Origin: Acetobacterium bakii
Lineage (GTDB): Bacteria; Bacillota; Clostridia; Eubacteriales; Eubacteriaceae
NCBI RefSeq assembly: GCF_001263355.1
Contig: NZ_LGYO01000012.1
Location: 43,464 to 107,463 of the forward strand
Length of the DNA stretch: 64,000 nt
Direction of reading: 5' to 3'
The notes under the pieces are model-generated. The model was not told where the DNA came from, made no database searches, and saw only the letters and a list, made by a program, of their open reading frames with translations. The position numbers were made by a program, and so were the translations under genes. Shown piece by piece: positions 33,739 to 41,389 of the stretch; positions within the stretch are counted from its first letter, which is position 1, and the number at the start of each line of letters is the position of its first letter.

Positions 33739-34743
33739 ATGACATTTTCGGCGTTGTTAAAAAAGGATCTGTCCAAGCTGGCGTTTGGCTCTAAGGAACT
33801 GCAGCGGGCGGAATTGGCGGGGATTATTGGGGCTATTGCGGTGGTGGCGGTGGATGAGGCCGGGGGCATGAGTCTTGGGGTCAAAACCGAGAATCCATCG
33901 GTGGCAGCTCGGTGTTATCAGCTGATTAAGGGCCTGTATCTGATCAAGCCCAAAATCAAAATTGAAAAAACCAAAAAATTCAAGGAACATCGGGCCTATC
34001 TGGTGTTTGTGGAAGCTTCGGCTGATGTTACAAGAATTCTGGAAGATCTTAAAATCCTTTCCTTTAATCAGGCCGGTCAGGCATTTTTCACCAATCAGGT
34101 GCCGGAAAATATCAAAAAGAAAATCCCTAAAATCAAGGCCTACATCCGGGGGGCTTTTTTAGGCTGCGGTTCGGTGTCAAATCCCGAAAAGACCTATCAT
34201 CTGGAACTGGTAGGGAAGAAAACCCAAGCCCCAAGCGCTCACAATGGCCGAGCATCGGGAACCCTGGATCAGTCCACTTACCTTCTGAGCGTCAAAACGC
34301 TGTTAGATAAATTTGACATAAAATCCAATCTCATTCATCGAAAGTCCCACTGGGTGCTTTACCTTAAGGAAGGGGAAAGCGTGGTTAATTTTTTAAACGT
34401 CATCGGGGCCCACCGGGGACTGCTGGAAATGGAAAATATCCGCATTGTCAAAGAAATGCGCAACGACATCAACCGCCAGGTGAACTGCGAAACCGCCAAC
34501 CTCAATAAGACCATTGTGGCATCCTACGATCAGGTCGCCGCCATCCTCTATCTCAAAGATACCCTGGGACTCAGAAACCTGCCCAAGAACCTTTATGATA
34601 TTGCCGAAGTCCGCTTAAACTACCCCGATGCCAGCATCAAAGAACTGGGCCAGCGACTGGACCCACCGGTAGGCAAATCTGGAGTTTATCATCGGCTCAG
34701 AAAACTGAACCAATTGGCGGAAGAAATGAAAATGAAAAAATAA
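33739..34743 (+). CDS. whiA: Sporulation/cell-division regulator WhiA
   Basis: 334 residues from ATG 33739 (AGGAAAGGGG upstream; the open frame reaches back to 33655 through repeat C3 but without a good start). N-terminal LAGLIDADG-like fold (ELQRAELAGIIGAIAVVAVD, YIRGAFLGCGSVSNPEKTYH, LIHRKSHWVLYLKEGESVV) and C-terminal HTH (YPDASIKELGQRLDPPVGKS then GVYHRLRKLNQ). It is a DNA-binding regulator linked to cell division. Last gene of the murB-whiA block. Confidence 0.95.
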   Translation: MTFSALLKKDLSKLAFGSKELQRAELAGIIGAIAVVAVDEAGGMSLGVKTENPSVAARCYQLIKGLYLIKPKIKIEKTKKFKEHRAYLVFVEASADVTRILEDLKILSFNQAGQAFFTNQVPENIKKKIPKIKAYIRGAFLGCGSVSNPEKTYHLELVGKKTQAPSAHNGRASGTLDQSTYLLSVKTLLDKFDIKSNLIHRKSHWVLYLKEGESVVNFLNVIGAHRGLLEMENIRIVKEMRNDINRQVNCETANLNKTIVASYDQVAAILYLKDTLGLRNLPKNLYDIAEVRLNYPDASIKELGQRLDPPVGKSGVYHRLRKLNQLAEEMKMKK

Positions 34744-34808
34744 TGAGAAATCATTGACCCGAAGTTAAGGGCCATTTATAATCAATATATGAGTTTGTCG
34801 AAAAAACT

Positions 34809-34844
34809 GTCCTGAAGACAACGATTTACCATTGTCCCCAGGAC
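34809..34844. repeat. Family A repeat, collapsed half copy A3
   Basis: GACAACGATTTACCATTGTC followed by CCCAGGAC is the exact reverse complement of the first 28 bp of A1; a short GTCCTGAA stub replaces the other arm. This is an internal-deletion derivative that keeps both ends. Confidence 0.75.
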
Positions 34845-34925
34845 GATTACCAATGTGTGAAATCAATTAAAGTTTATTCCCATCAAAAGCGGGTAACTAT
34901 AAATTATTAAAAATGGGAGCTAACA

Positions 34926-36800
34926 ATGAATAAAACGAGAAGAGAACGAATCGGCAAAATGATGGTCCTGATGTTTCTGGATATTATGATATTTTTTATT
35001 TCCTATTATTTTGCCTTTTTACTGCGTTATAATTTCGAATTGCCATCAGGAGTTTTCTGGAACTTAGGTATCTACCTGGGCATCGCCATTTATATTAAAA
35101 TACTGGTATTTGTGGCGGCCGACATGTATAACACCCTCTGGCGTTATGCCAGCATCCAGGAGCTGGGCCGGATCATAGTGGCAGTATTTTTAGGCAACGT
35201 GCTGGCCAGCCTGATGTTTTTTAGTCTGCACATGTGGATACCCGGCTCGGTAGTAGTATTAAACTTTATGCTGGATGTTATTCTCATTGGTGGCAGCCGG
35301 ATTTCCTATCGGGTGGTCCGGCGGCTGAATATGAGAAAACGGGATGCCATGAACGCCAACATTGAACGAACGCTGGTTTTTGGCGCTGGAGAAGCCGGGG
35401 TTCAAATCCTCAAAGATATGTTGATCAGCCCAAATGCCTATAAGGTGGTTGGTTTTCTGGATGATGACCCTACTAAACAAGGAAAAAAAATTAACGGGTA
35501 TCCTATTTTTGGAAACCGACACCTATTTAAAGAGATTGTGGAAAGCTGTCAGGTGAATCTGATTATCATCGCCTGTCCCTCTGCAAACAACAAAACCATC
35601 AAAGAAGTGGCTGAATTAGCTAAGAATACCGGGGCCACCGTAAAAATACTGCCGGTTTTCAGTGAAATACTGAATTACGATGTCAGCCTCAGCCGGTTGC
35701 GGGACCTGCAAATCGAGGATCTGCTCAATCGGGATGAGGTGGTGCTGGATAAAAATCAAATTTCTGCCTTTATCAACAACAAGGTGGTCATGGTCACCGG
35801 CGGCGGCGGCTCGATTGGTTCCGAGCTGTGTCGACAGATCATCCAGTATCGTCCTAAAAACATTATCATTGTGGATATTTATGAAAACTCGCTATACTAT
35901 CTGGAACTGGAGCTGGAGCGATACCTTAAAAAGCAGGCCGAGGATAACCCGATGGACACCACCATCGACTTGGAAATTGCCTCGGTCCGGGATAAGGCCA
36001 GGCTGAAGGAGCTCTTTGAAACCTACCGGCCCCAGGTGGTATTCCACGCCGCTGCCCACAAACACGTACCGCTGATGGAGAAAACACCCAAGGAGGCCGT
36101 CAAAAACAATATCATGGGCACCCGGAACCTGCTGGATGCCTGCGTGGCCTTTGACGTCGAAAAATTTGTCCAGATTTCCACCGATAAAGCCGTTAAACCT
36201 ACCAACGTCATGGGCACCACCAAACGGGTCTGTGAAATCCTGGTACAAACCTACAACGAAGTCAACGGCACCGATTTTGTGGCGGTACGCTTTGGTAATG
36301 TATTGGGCAGCAACGGCAGCGTGATTCCCATCTTCAAGGAACAGATTGCCCAGGGCGGACCCATCACCGTGACCCATAAAAACATCGAACGGTTCTTTAT
36401 GACCATTCCCGAGGCCACCCAGCTGGTATTACAGGCCGGCAGCATCGCCAACGGCGGCGAAATCTTCGTGCTGGACATGGGCGAGCCGGTGAAGATTCTG
36501 GAACTGGCCGAAAAGATGATTCTGCTGTCGGGCTTCGAACCCTACACCGAAATGCCGATTGTCTTCAGCGGTCTGCGACCCGGAGAAAAGCTCTACGAAG
36601 AATTATCCTATGACCTCAAAGCCTTTGACTGCTCCCAGCACAAAGACATCTTCATCGAGAAACTCCAGCACTTCGAAAAACCCTGGATCGATGACCAGCT
36701 CAGCATTCTCTGCGACATCATCGAAAACGGTACCGACCAGGACGTCATCAACCAGTTACAGGTCCTGGTACCAGATTACGTACCCACCACGAACTTATAA
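34926..36800 (+). CDS. Membrane-bound nucleotide-sugar 4,6-dehydratase (CapD/PglF/WbpM family)
   Basis: 624 residues. Four N-terminal membrane helices (about 10-130), then a first Rossmann-like domain (VFGAGEAGVQILKDML) and the catalytic SDR domain with VMVTGGGGSIGSELCRQI (about 292). The active-site stretch STDKAVKPTNVMGTTKRVCE has Met in place of the usual Tyr of YxxxK, as in the UDP-GlcNAc 4,6-dehydratases of this family. It should make UDP-4-keto-6-deoxy-GlcNAc for surface glycans. It heads the polysaccharide locus and is well separated by repeats on both sides. RBS AAAATGGGAG. Confidence 0.93.
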   Translation: MNKTRRERIGKMMVLMFLDIMIFFISYYFAFLLRYNFELPSGVFWNLGIYLGIAIYIKILVFVAADMYNTLWRYASIQELGRIIVAVFLGNVLASLMFFSLHMWIPGSVVVLNFMLDVILIGGSRISYRVVRRLNMRKRDAMNANIERTLVFGAGEAGVQILKDMLISPNAYKVVGFLDDDPTKQGKKINGYPIFGNRHLFKEIVESCQVNLIIIACPSANNKTIKEVAELAKNTGATVKILPVFSEILNYDVSLSRLRDLQIEDLLNRDEVVLDKNQISAFINNKVVMVTGGGGSIGSELCRQIIQYRPKNIIIVDIYENSLYYLELELERYLKKQAEDNPMDTTIDLEIASVRDKARLKELFETYRPQVVFHAAAHKHVPLMEKTPKEAVKNNIMGTRNLLDACVAFDVEKFVQISTDKAVKPTNVMGTTKRVCEILVQTYNEVNGTDFVAVRFGNVLGSNGSVIPIFKEQIAQGGPITVTHKNIERFFMTIPEATQLVLQAGSIANGGEIFVLDMGEPVKILELAEKMILLSGFEPYTEMPIVFSGLRPGEKLYEELSYDLKAFDCSQHKDIFIEKLQHFEKPWIDDQLSILCDIIENGTDQDVINQLQVLVPDYVPTTNL

Positions 36801-36813
36801 ATCGCTTCGCTGC

Positions 36814-36900
36814 CAGTTTACATAAGACAATTTCTCCACTATACGGCGGACAGTCTAACGACTGTTCGCCTATACGTTACAAAATTGTTTATGAAAACTG
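36814..36900. repeat. Palindromic repeat family C, copy C4
   Basis: 87 bp from CAGTTT to AAACTG. ACAATTT pairs with AAATTGT. The centre GGCGGACAGTCTAACGACTG-TTCGCC is nearly the reverse complement of the C3 centre, so the elements occur in both orientations. Confidence 0.85.
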
Positions 36901-36971
36901 ACATCAAAGCTTACGGCAACTATGTAATCAACGAATAATTTTCAAATCCCCTAAAACCGAAAGGAACACAC

Positions 36972-37763
36972 ATGATCGATTCACATGCACATATTCTCCC
37001 GGGCATCGACGACGGTGCCCAGACCATGGCCCAAAGCGTCGACATGGTCCGAGCCGCAAAAAAACAGGGCTTTGACGCCCTGATCCTCACCCCCCACTAC
37101 ATTGTCGACACCAATTTCGAATCCCCAGTTGCTGCCAATGAAGCACTGTTAAATAAGCTCAAGACCGCGGTGCGCGCCGCAGGCATTTCCATGTTTCTGT
37201 TTCTGGGCAACGAGGTTTTTTTCAACAGCGCGGTGCTGGATCTTATTGATAACGGCAGTTTTAAAACCATGAATGACAGCCGCTATCTATTGGTGGAAAC
37301 GACCAGAAACTCCGACGAATATTATAATTTTGAAATATTTTTATATAAGCTCCAGGGCAAGGGTTATACCCCCATCATTGCCCATCCCGAACGCTACGAA
37401 TTTGTTCAGAATGACCCCAACATCCTTGCCAGGCTGGTGGAACACGGTTCCCTGGCCCAGCTTAATATTTTAAGCCTGACCGGATTTTACGGCGAAAGCG
37501 CTAAGGCCACAGCAGAAATTTTGCTGACTCACAACATGGTTCATTTCCTGGTCAGCGATGCCCATCGGGTAAAAAGCTATGAGGCTTTTGGCAAAGCCCG
37601 GGAAGTCGCGGTTAACCTCATCGGTGAGGCCCGGGTAGCGACCATGCTGGTGGAAAATCCGAAACGGCTGCTGGTGGATGCACTCATCACGCCGACCGAT
37701 CCCAGCCGGTATGAAAATTCCAAAAAGAAAAAACGAGGCCTTGGAAGCATATGGAAAAAATAA
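36972..37763 (+). CDS. CpsB/YwqE-type tyrosine-protein phosphatase (PHP fold)
   Basis: 263 residues. IDSHAHILPGIDDGAQTMAQ, LILTPHYI, GNEVFF, PIIAHPERYEF and LVSDAHRVKSYE are the PHP metal motifs of CpsB/CapC/YwqE phosphatases, which dephosphorylate bacterial tyrosine kinases (CapB/CpsD/YwqD) to control polysaccharide chain synthesis. No such kinase or Wzz-like adaptor is in the window. The end overlaps the start of the VanZ gene by 13 bp. Confidence 0.92.
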   Translation: MIDSHAHILPGIDDGAQTMAQSVDMVRAAKKQGFDALILTPHYIVDTNFESPVAANEALLNKLKTAVRAAGISMFLFLGNEVFFNSAVLDLIDNGSFKTMNDSRYLLVETTRNSDEYYNFEIFLYKLQGKGYTPIIAHPERYEFVQNDPNILARLVEHGSLAQLNILSLTGFYGESAKATAEILLTHNMVHFLVSDAHRVKSYEAFGKAREVAVNLIGEARVATMLVENPKRLLVDALITPTDPSRYENSKKKKRGLGSIWKK

Positions 37764-38269
37764 ACAAACGGCGCATTCTCTGGTCAGTGGTAATGCTATG
37801 GATGCTGGTGATCTTCTTCTTTTCCGCCCAGCCGGCCCTGGAATCCGCCCGGCTCAGCGGCGGCATCACCGAGATGATTGTCACCGGTGTGGTTTCCAAT
37901 TTCAACTACCTCAGCGCCGATGAACAGCACATCATTATTCAGCAGGCCAGCTTTGCCGTACGTAAATCGGCCCATTTCAGCATCTATGCTATTCTCGGCT
38001 TTTTCACCATGCTGGCTCTGTATAAAACCGCTCAAGTCGCCGGCTTTATCAAACTCCAAAAAAAACAGACCCAGGGTTTCCTGGCTCTGTTAATTTGTAT
38101 GCTCTACGCCATGAGCGACGAATTTCATCAGCATTTCGTACTGGGCCGCAGTGCCGAGCTCCGGGACGTCCTCATTGACATCACCGGAGCCGCCCTGGGC
38201 ATCCTCATCGCCTGGCTAATCCTCAATATCCGCCAACGCTTCATGAATAATAAATTGAATGTAACCTAA
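37751..38269 (+). CDS. VanZ-family membrane protein
   Basis: 172 residues with four hydrophobic helices. VanZ motifs: FFFSAQPALESARLSGGITE, VRKSAHFSIYAILGFFTMLA and LYAMSDEFHQHFVLGRSAEL (the DEFHQ...GR signature), RDVLIDITGAALGI. VanZ-like proteins confer low-level glycopeptide tolerance in some enterococci, but most are of unknown envelope function. Start ATG lies within the 3' end of the phosphatase gene, suggesting coupling. The 3' end overlaps the convergent sigma-factor gene by 4 bp. Confidence 0.9.
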   Translation: MEKINKRRILWSVVMLWMLVIFFFSAQPALESARLSGGITEMIVTGVVSNFNYLSADEQHIIIQQASFAVRKSAHFSIYAILGFFTMLALYKTAQVAGFIKLQKKQTQGFLALLICMLYAMSDEFHQHFVLGRSAELRDVLIDITGAALGILIAWLILNIRQRFMNNKLNVT

Positions 38270-38844
38270 TTCGTCAACCCCATCCCAAAATGGGTTCGCA
38301 AATCCGCAATGGCCCGACGGTGGAGCTTCACCAAACTGTTGGAACTCACCCCAAGGCGCAAACCAATTTCCTTAAACGTCCGCTTCTTAAAATAATGCTC
38401 CTCAATGATCCAGCGCTGCCGCTCCCGGAGTCTTGGGAGATATTCAAACAACGCATTCAAATCCTCCTGATGCACATAATCCCCTTCAATTGTCATGCTA
38501 TCATCCGCCAACCCGTCCAAAATGGTTGAATCCCCATTGGGAAGCACGGCATCCAGAGATGAAAGATTCTGATGCCGCTTCGCCACATTCACAAAATGAT
38601 AAAATAGTTTCTTTTCCAGGTATCCGGGAAAGGGCACCCCTAAACTCTCATCAAAGTTTTCCACACACTCCAGTAAAACCAAGACGCCCTCACTGAAATA
38701 ATCTTCCCTGGCGCCCAGGTCATATCCGTATTGTTTGATTTTCGATAGGATCAGTGGGCGAAACGCCTCAATCAACAGAATCTGACAACGGGAATCCTTT
38801 TGTTTAGCACCCCGGACCAACAATATAACTACATTTTTTTTCAT
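38266..38844 (-). CDS. Sigma-70 family RNA polymerase sigma factor (alternative)
   Basis: 192 residues from the ATG at 38844, which has AAGGAGG at 38851-38857; the open frame extends further, but without a better start. Region 2-like part: ILLIEAFRPLILSKIKQYGY, EDYFSEGVLVLLECVENFDE. Region 4-like HTH: LRERQRWIIEEHYFKKRTFK, EIGLRLGVSSNSLVKLHRRA. The length and missing region 1 and 3 fit a small alternative sigma factor of the SigI/ECF-like kind, not the housekeeping one. Its regulon is unknown; DUF2922 and DUF1659 genes lie upstream on the same strand. Confidence 0.8.
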   Translation of the reverse strand: MKKNVVILLVRGAKQKDSRCQILLIEAFRPLILSKIKQYGYDLGAREDYFSEGVLVLLECVENFDESLGVPFPGYLEKKLFYHFVNVAKRHQNLSSLDAVLPNGDSTILDGLADDSMTIEGDYVHQEDLNALFEYLPRLRERQRWIIEEHYFKKRTFKEIGLRLGVSSNSLVKLHRRAIADLRTHFGMGLTN

Positions 38845-39027
38845 AACAACCCTCCTTGAGAAAATAGAGGAACGCGCGTTCATAAGTTTATTATAAACAG
38901 TTTTCGAAGAAATGCAACCTTTTTATTGCTTTATTTTCTATTTTGTAAAAAAAAACACAATTTTTTTAACAAATACGGTTAAAAACTCTTTAAAAGTATC
39001 AGTTTATGTGGTAAAATTACTTGAAAA

Positions 39028-39055
39028 AAAGAACCAGAATTTGCTCTGGTTCTTT
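39028..39055 (-). terminator. Intrinsic terminator for the DUF1659-DUF2922 pair
   Basis: Read on the minus strand, AAGAACCAGA pairs with TCTGGTTCTT and is followed by a T-run. It lies just after the DUF2922 stop. Confidence 0.85.
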
Positions 39056-39063
39056 AATCGGCA

Positions 39064-39291
39064 TTACACCTCGGTCATGATGAAATCCTGGGTGGTGGTA
39101 CTGATGAGCTTACCGCTCACCTTGGCTTTGAGCTCAGACGCTTCCGGCGCAAACACATTTTTCGCAAGGATCGTATCCATTGCAGTGTTCAGCTCCACAG
39201 CAGTCAAGCTTTCTTTGGCATCAGCTACGGTAATGGTCGAATTTTTACCATCCGCCCGCTGAAACGCCATCGTTGCTTTAATTTCTGGCAT
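39064..39291 (-). CDS. DUF2922 family protein
   Basis: 75 residues from the ATG at 39291, with AAAGGAGG at the right distance. MPEIKATMAFQRADGKNSTI, then TAVELNTAMDTILAKNVFAP and KLISTTTQDFIMTEV match the small DUF2922 family of Firmicutes. Function unknown. 36 bp after the DUF1659 gene, the usual pairing. Confidence 0.85.
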   Translation of the reverse strand: MPEIKATMAFQRADGKNSTITVADAKESLTAVELNTAMDTILAKNVFAPEASELKAKVSGKLISTTTQDFIMTEV

Positions 39292-39326
39292 ATCAATCAC
39301 CTCCTTTCTCTTAAATCTGTTTCAGG

Positions 39327-39551
39327 CTATACGCCCGGAATCAACAGGGTGCTTTCAATTTTAATGACTTCTTCCATGGTGGGTTCCTGGAGATCTCCAA
39401 GAGCCACAGCCACAGCGTAAATATCATCATCCGACGCAGATGCTTTCAGATTCGAATAAGTCTTAGACTTAATAGTTTCCTTACCATCCACCATTCCGTA
39501 GTTCGATCGAACTTGGACCTTATTACTCAGAAAATCAGTAGTTACAGGCAT
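39327..39551 (-). CDS. DUF1659 family protein
   Basis: 74 residues from the ATG at 39551; AAAGGAGG ends 8 bases before it, while a GTG at 39560 would lie on top of that site. MPVTTDFLSNKVQVRSNYGM, YSNLKASASDDDIYAVAVAL and LQEPTMEEVIKIESTLLIPG match DUF1659, a short beta-rich family of Firmicutes. Function unknown. First gene of a two-gene minus-strand operon. Confidence 0.85.
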   Translation of the reverse strand: MPVTTDFLSNKVQVRSNYGMVDGKETIKSKTYSNLKASASDDDIYAVAVALGDLQEPTMEEVIKIESTLLIPGV

Positions 39552-39662
39552 TATGCTCACCTCCTTTCTTGTGGTATACTGTATATATGGAAAAACAAGA
39601 AAAAGGTGCCAAACTTTATTAATTACCCAATGTTTATTATATTAATCATAACCATGCAACAT

Positions 39663-39775
39663 CCCGTAGGGGCGATTATTAATCGCCCGAAACTGAGGGC
39701 AATACATCAACCGTAACGGGCAATAACTCAACCTAATGCCAACTCGTACGTTCGATTACCAATCGCCCGCAACGT
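39663..39775. repeat. Palindromic repeat family D, copy D3 with a partial second copy
   Basis: CCCGT (39663-39667) pairs with ACGGG (39716-39720) and encloses GGGCGATT-ATT-AATCGCCC (39670-39688). About 60 bp on, CGATT-ACC-AATCG then CCCGCAACGT repeats the core (39752-39775). It lies between the divergent DUF1659 and sugar transferase genes. Confidence 0.7.
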
Positions 39776-39840
39776 ATAGCATTACACAAGCCTTTGCCAT
39801 AAACCACCAACCCATGTAACCAACAAAAAACCAACCACGA

Positions 39841-40512
39841 TTGGAGGTGCCCACCATCCTATACCAAAAAATAAAACGAACCCTGGACATCATCCTATCC
39901 CTTACCGGACTCATTGTTCTCTCGCCACTACTTCTCATTCTAGTCATCATCATTAAGCTGGATTCCAAGGGTCCTGTTTTGTTCAAACAAAAACGGGTCG
40001 GCATTCACAAAACCCACTTCAATCTGCTGAAATTCCGCACCATGCAAATCGACACCCCCAAAGATATTCCCACCCATCTTATGGAAAACCCCGAACAGTA
40101 CATCACCAAAATGGGCAAATTCCTGAGAAAAACCAGCCTGGATGAATTACCCCAGATCTGGAATATTTTTTTGGGCCAAATGAGCATTATCGGTCCGCGG
40201 CCGGCGCTCTGGAATCAGTACGACTTAATCGCTGAACGAGACCACTACGGCGCTAACGATATTCTGCCGGGTCTTACCGGCTGGGCCCAGGTCAATGGCC
40301 GGGATGAACTGCCCATTGATGTGAAAGCCAAGCTGGACGGCGAGTATGTTAAGCAGATGAGCTTTGGGATGGATATTAAATGTTTTTATAAGACGGTTGT
40401 GGGTGTGGTGAAGGGTGATGGGGTTGTGGAAGGCGGGACCGGTCAACTAAATACAGGGGAAAGTACGAAGATTCAAGCTTCAGATGACCCACCAGAGGAG
40501 AATTTGTTATGA
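39841..40512 (+). CDS. Undecaprenyl-phosphate sugar phosphotransferase (bacterial sugar transferase)
   Basis: About 220 residues. It should attach the first sugar phosphate to undecaprenyl phosphate at the membrane. One N-terminal hydrophobic re-entrant helix (TLDIILSLTGLIVLSPLLLI), then the PGT signature VLFKQKRVGIHKTHFNLLKF with RTM, KTSLDELPQIWNI, GQMSIIGPRPAL, LPGLTGWAQVNGRDELPID. The start is unclear: TTGGAGGTG at 39841-39849 looks like the ribosome site itself, and no ATG, GTG or TTG follows at proper distance in frame; ATC at 39856 is best placed. The stop overlaps the following gene (ATGA). Confidence 0.92.
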   Translation: MEVPTILYQKIKRTLDIILSLTGLIVLSPLLLILVIIIKLDSKGPVLFKQKRVGIHKTHFNLLKFRTMQIDTPKDIPTHLMENPEQYITKMGKFLRKTSLDELPQIWNIFLGQMSIIGPRPALWNQYDLIAERDHYGANDILPGLTGWAQVNGRDELPIDVKAKLDGEYVKQMSFGMDIKCFYKTVVGVVKGDGVVEGGTGQLNTGESTKIQASDDPPEENLL

Positions 40513-41384
40513 AAAAAAGAATACTGATAACCGGAGCCAGCAGTTATATCGGAACCTCATTTCGGAAATGGGCGACCCTGCATTCTAAAAAATATCGGGT
40601 TGATGCCATTAGTCTGAGGGATGAGTCTTGGAAGGAAAAAGATTTTTCGGCGTATGATGTTGTTTTGCATCTGGCGGGGATTGCGCACGTGGACGTTAAA
40701 AAAGCCACAGCCGAAACAGAAGCCCTTTATTATAAGGTAAATCGGGATTTGACCATAAAAACCGCAGAAAAGGCCAAAAAAGATGGGGTTGAACAGTTCA
40801 TCTTTATGAGCAGCATCATTGTCTACGGCGACAGCAGCCACATCAATAAAAAAAGAATCATCAACGAAGACACCATCCCTCAGCCATCAAATTTTTATGG
40901 GAGCAGCAAGCTCCAGGCTGAAGAAGGCATCAAACTTCTGGCAGATCCTTCATTCAAAGTTGCCATTCTCAGACCGCCGATGATTTATGGAAAAGGCTCA
41001 AAGGGCAATTATCCTACGTTATCTAAATATGCTCAGAAGATTAATGTTTTTCCTGACATTGATAACCAACGAAGTATGCTTCACATCGATAATCTCTGTA
41101 AGTTCATGCAGCTTATTATCAACAATAATGAACAGGGCTTGTTTTTTCCTCAAAACACCGAGTATGTTAAAACCGATGAAATGTTTAATATGATTGCCCA
41201 GGTGCACGGTCAACGGATATGGCGGACAAAGCTTTTTAATCCGATGCTCGTGTTTATGGCTAATTTTTCGGGGGTGATTAATAAGGCCTTTGGGAATTTG
41301 GTTTATGAGCAGGGGATGAGTGAGTATAAAGAGGAGTATCGGATGGTTGATTTTAGGGAATCGATTAAGATTACGGAGGTATAG
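40509..41384 (+). CDS. NAD-dependent epimerase/reductase (SDR) paired with the sugar transferase
   Basis: 291 residues. Extended SDR: ILITGASSYIGTSFRKWA (nucleotide loop), VLHLAGIAHVD, FMSSIIVYGDSS, and catalytic FYGSSKLQAEEG (YxxxK). The gene overlaps the sugar transferase. Such pairs often make UDP-N-acetyl-quinovosamine or -fucosamine from the 4-keto sugar of a CapD/WbpM-type enzyme (one is at 34926) and pass it to the transferase. The exact product is inference. Base composition is changing here toward the AT-rich island. Confidence 0.85.
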   Translation: MKKRILITGASSYIGTSFRKWATLHSKKYRVDAISLRDESWKEKDFSAYDVVLHLAGIAHVDVKKATAETEALYYKVNRDLTIKTAEKAKKDGVEQFIFMSSIIVYGDSSHINKKRIINEDTIPQPSNFYGSSKLQAEEGIKLLADPSFKVAILRPPMIYGKGSKGNYPTLSKYAQKINVFPDIDNQRSMLHIDNLCKFMQLIINNNEQGLFFPQNTEYVKTDEMFNMIAQVHGQRIWRTKLFNPMLVFMANFSGVINKAFGNLVYEQGMSEYKEEYRMVDFRESIKITEV

Positions 41385-41389
41385 TATTT

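Noticed and set aside
35892..36377. 161-codon minus-strand frame inside the membrane dehydratase gene
   Set aside because: Shadow of the strongly conserved SDR domain; the translation matches nothing.
38912..39262. 116-codon plus-strand frame rich in Phe and Leu
   Set aside because: It crosses a terminator and lies antisense to the DUF2922 gene; no ribosome site.
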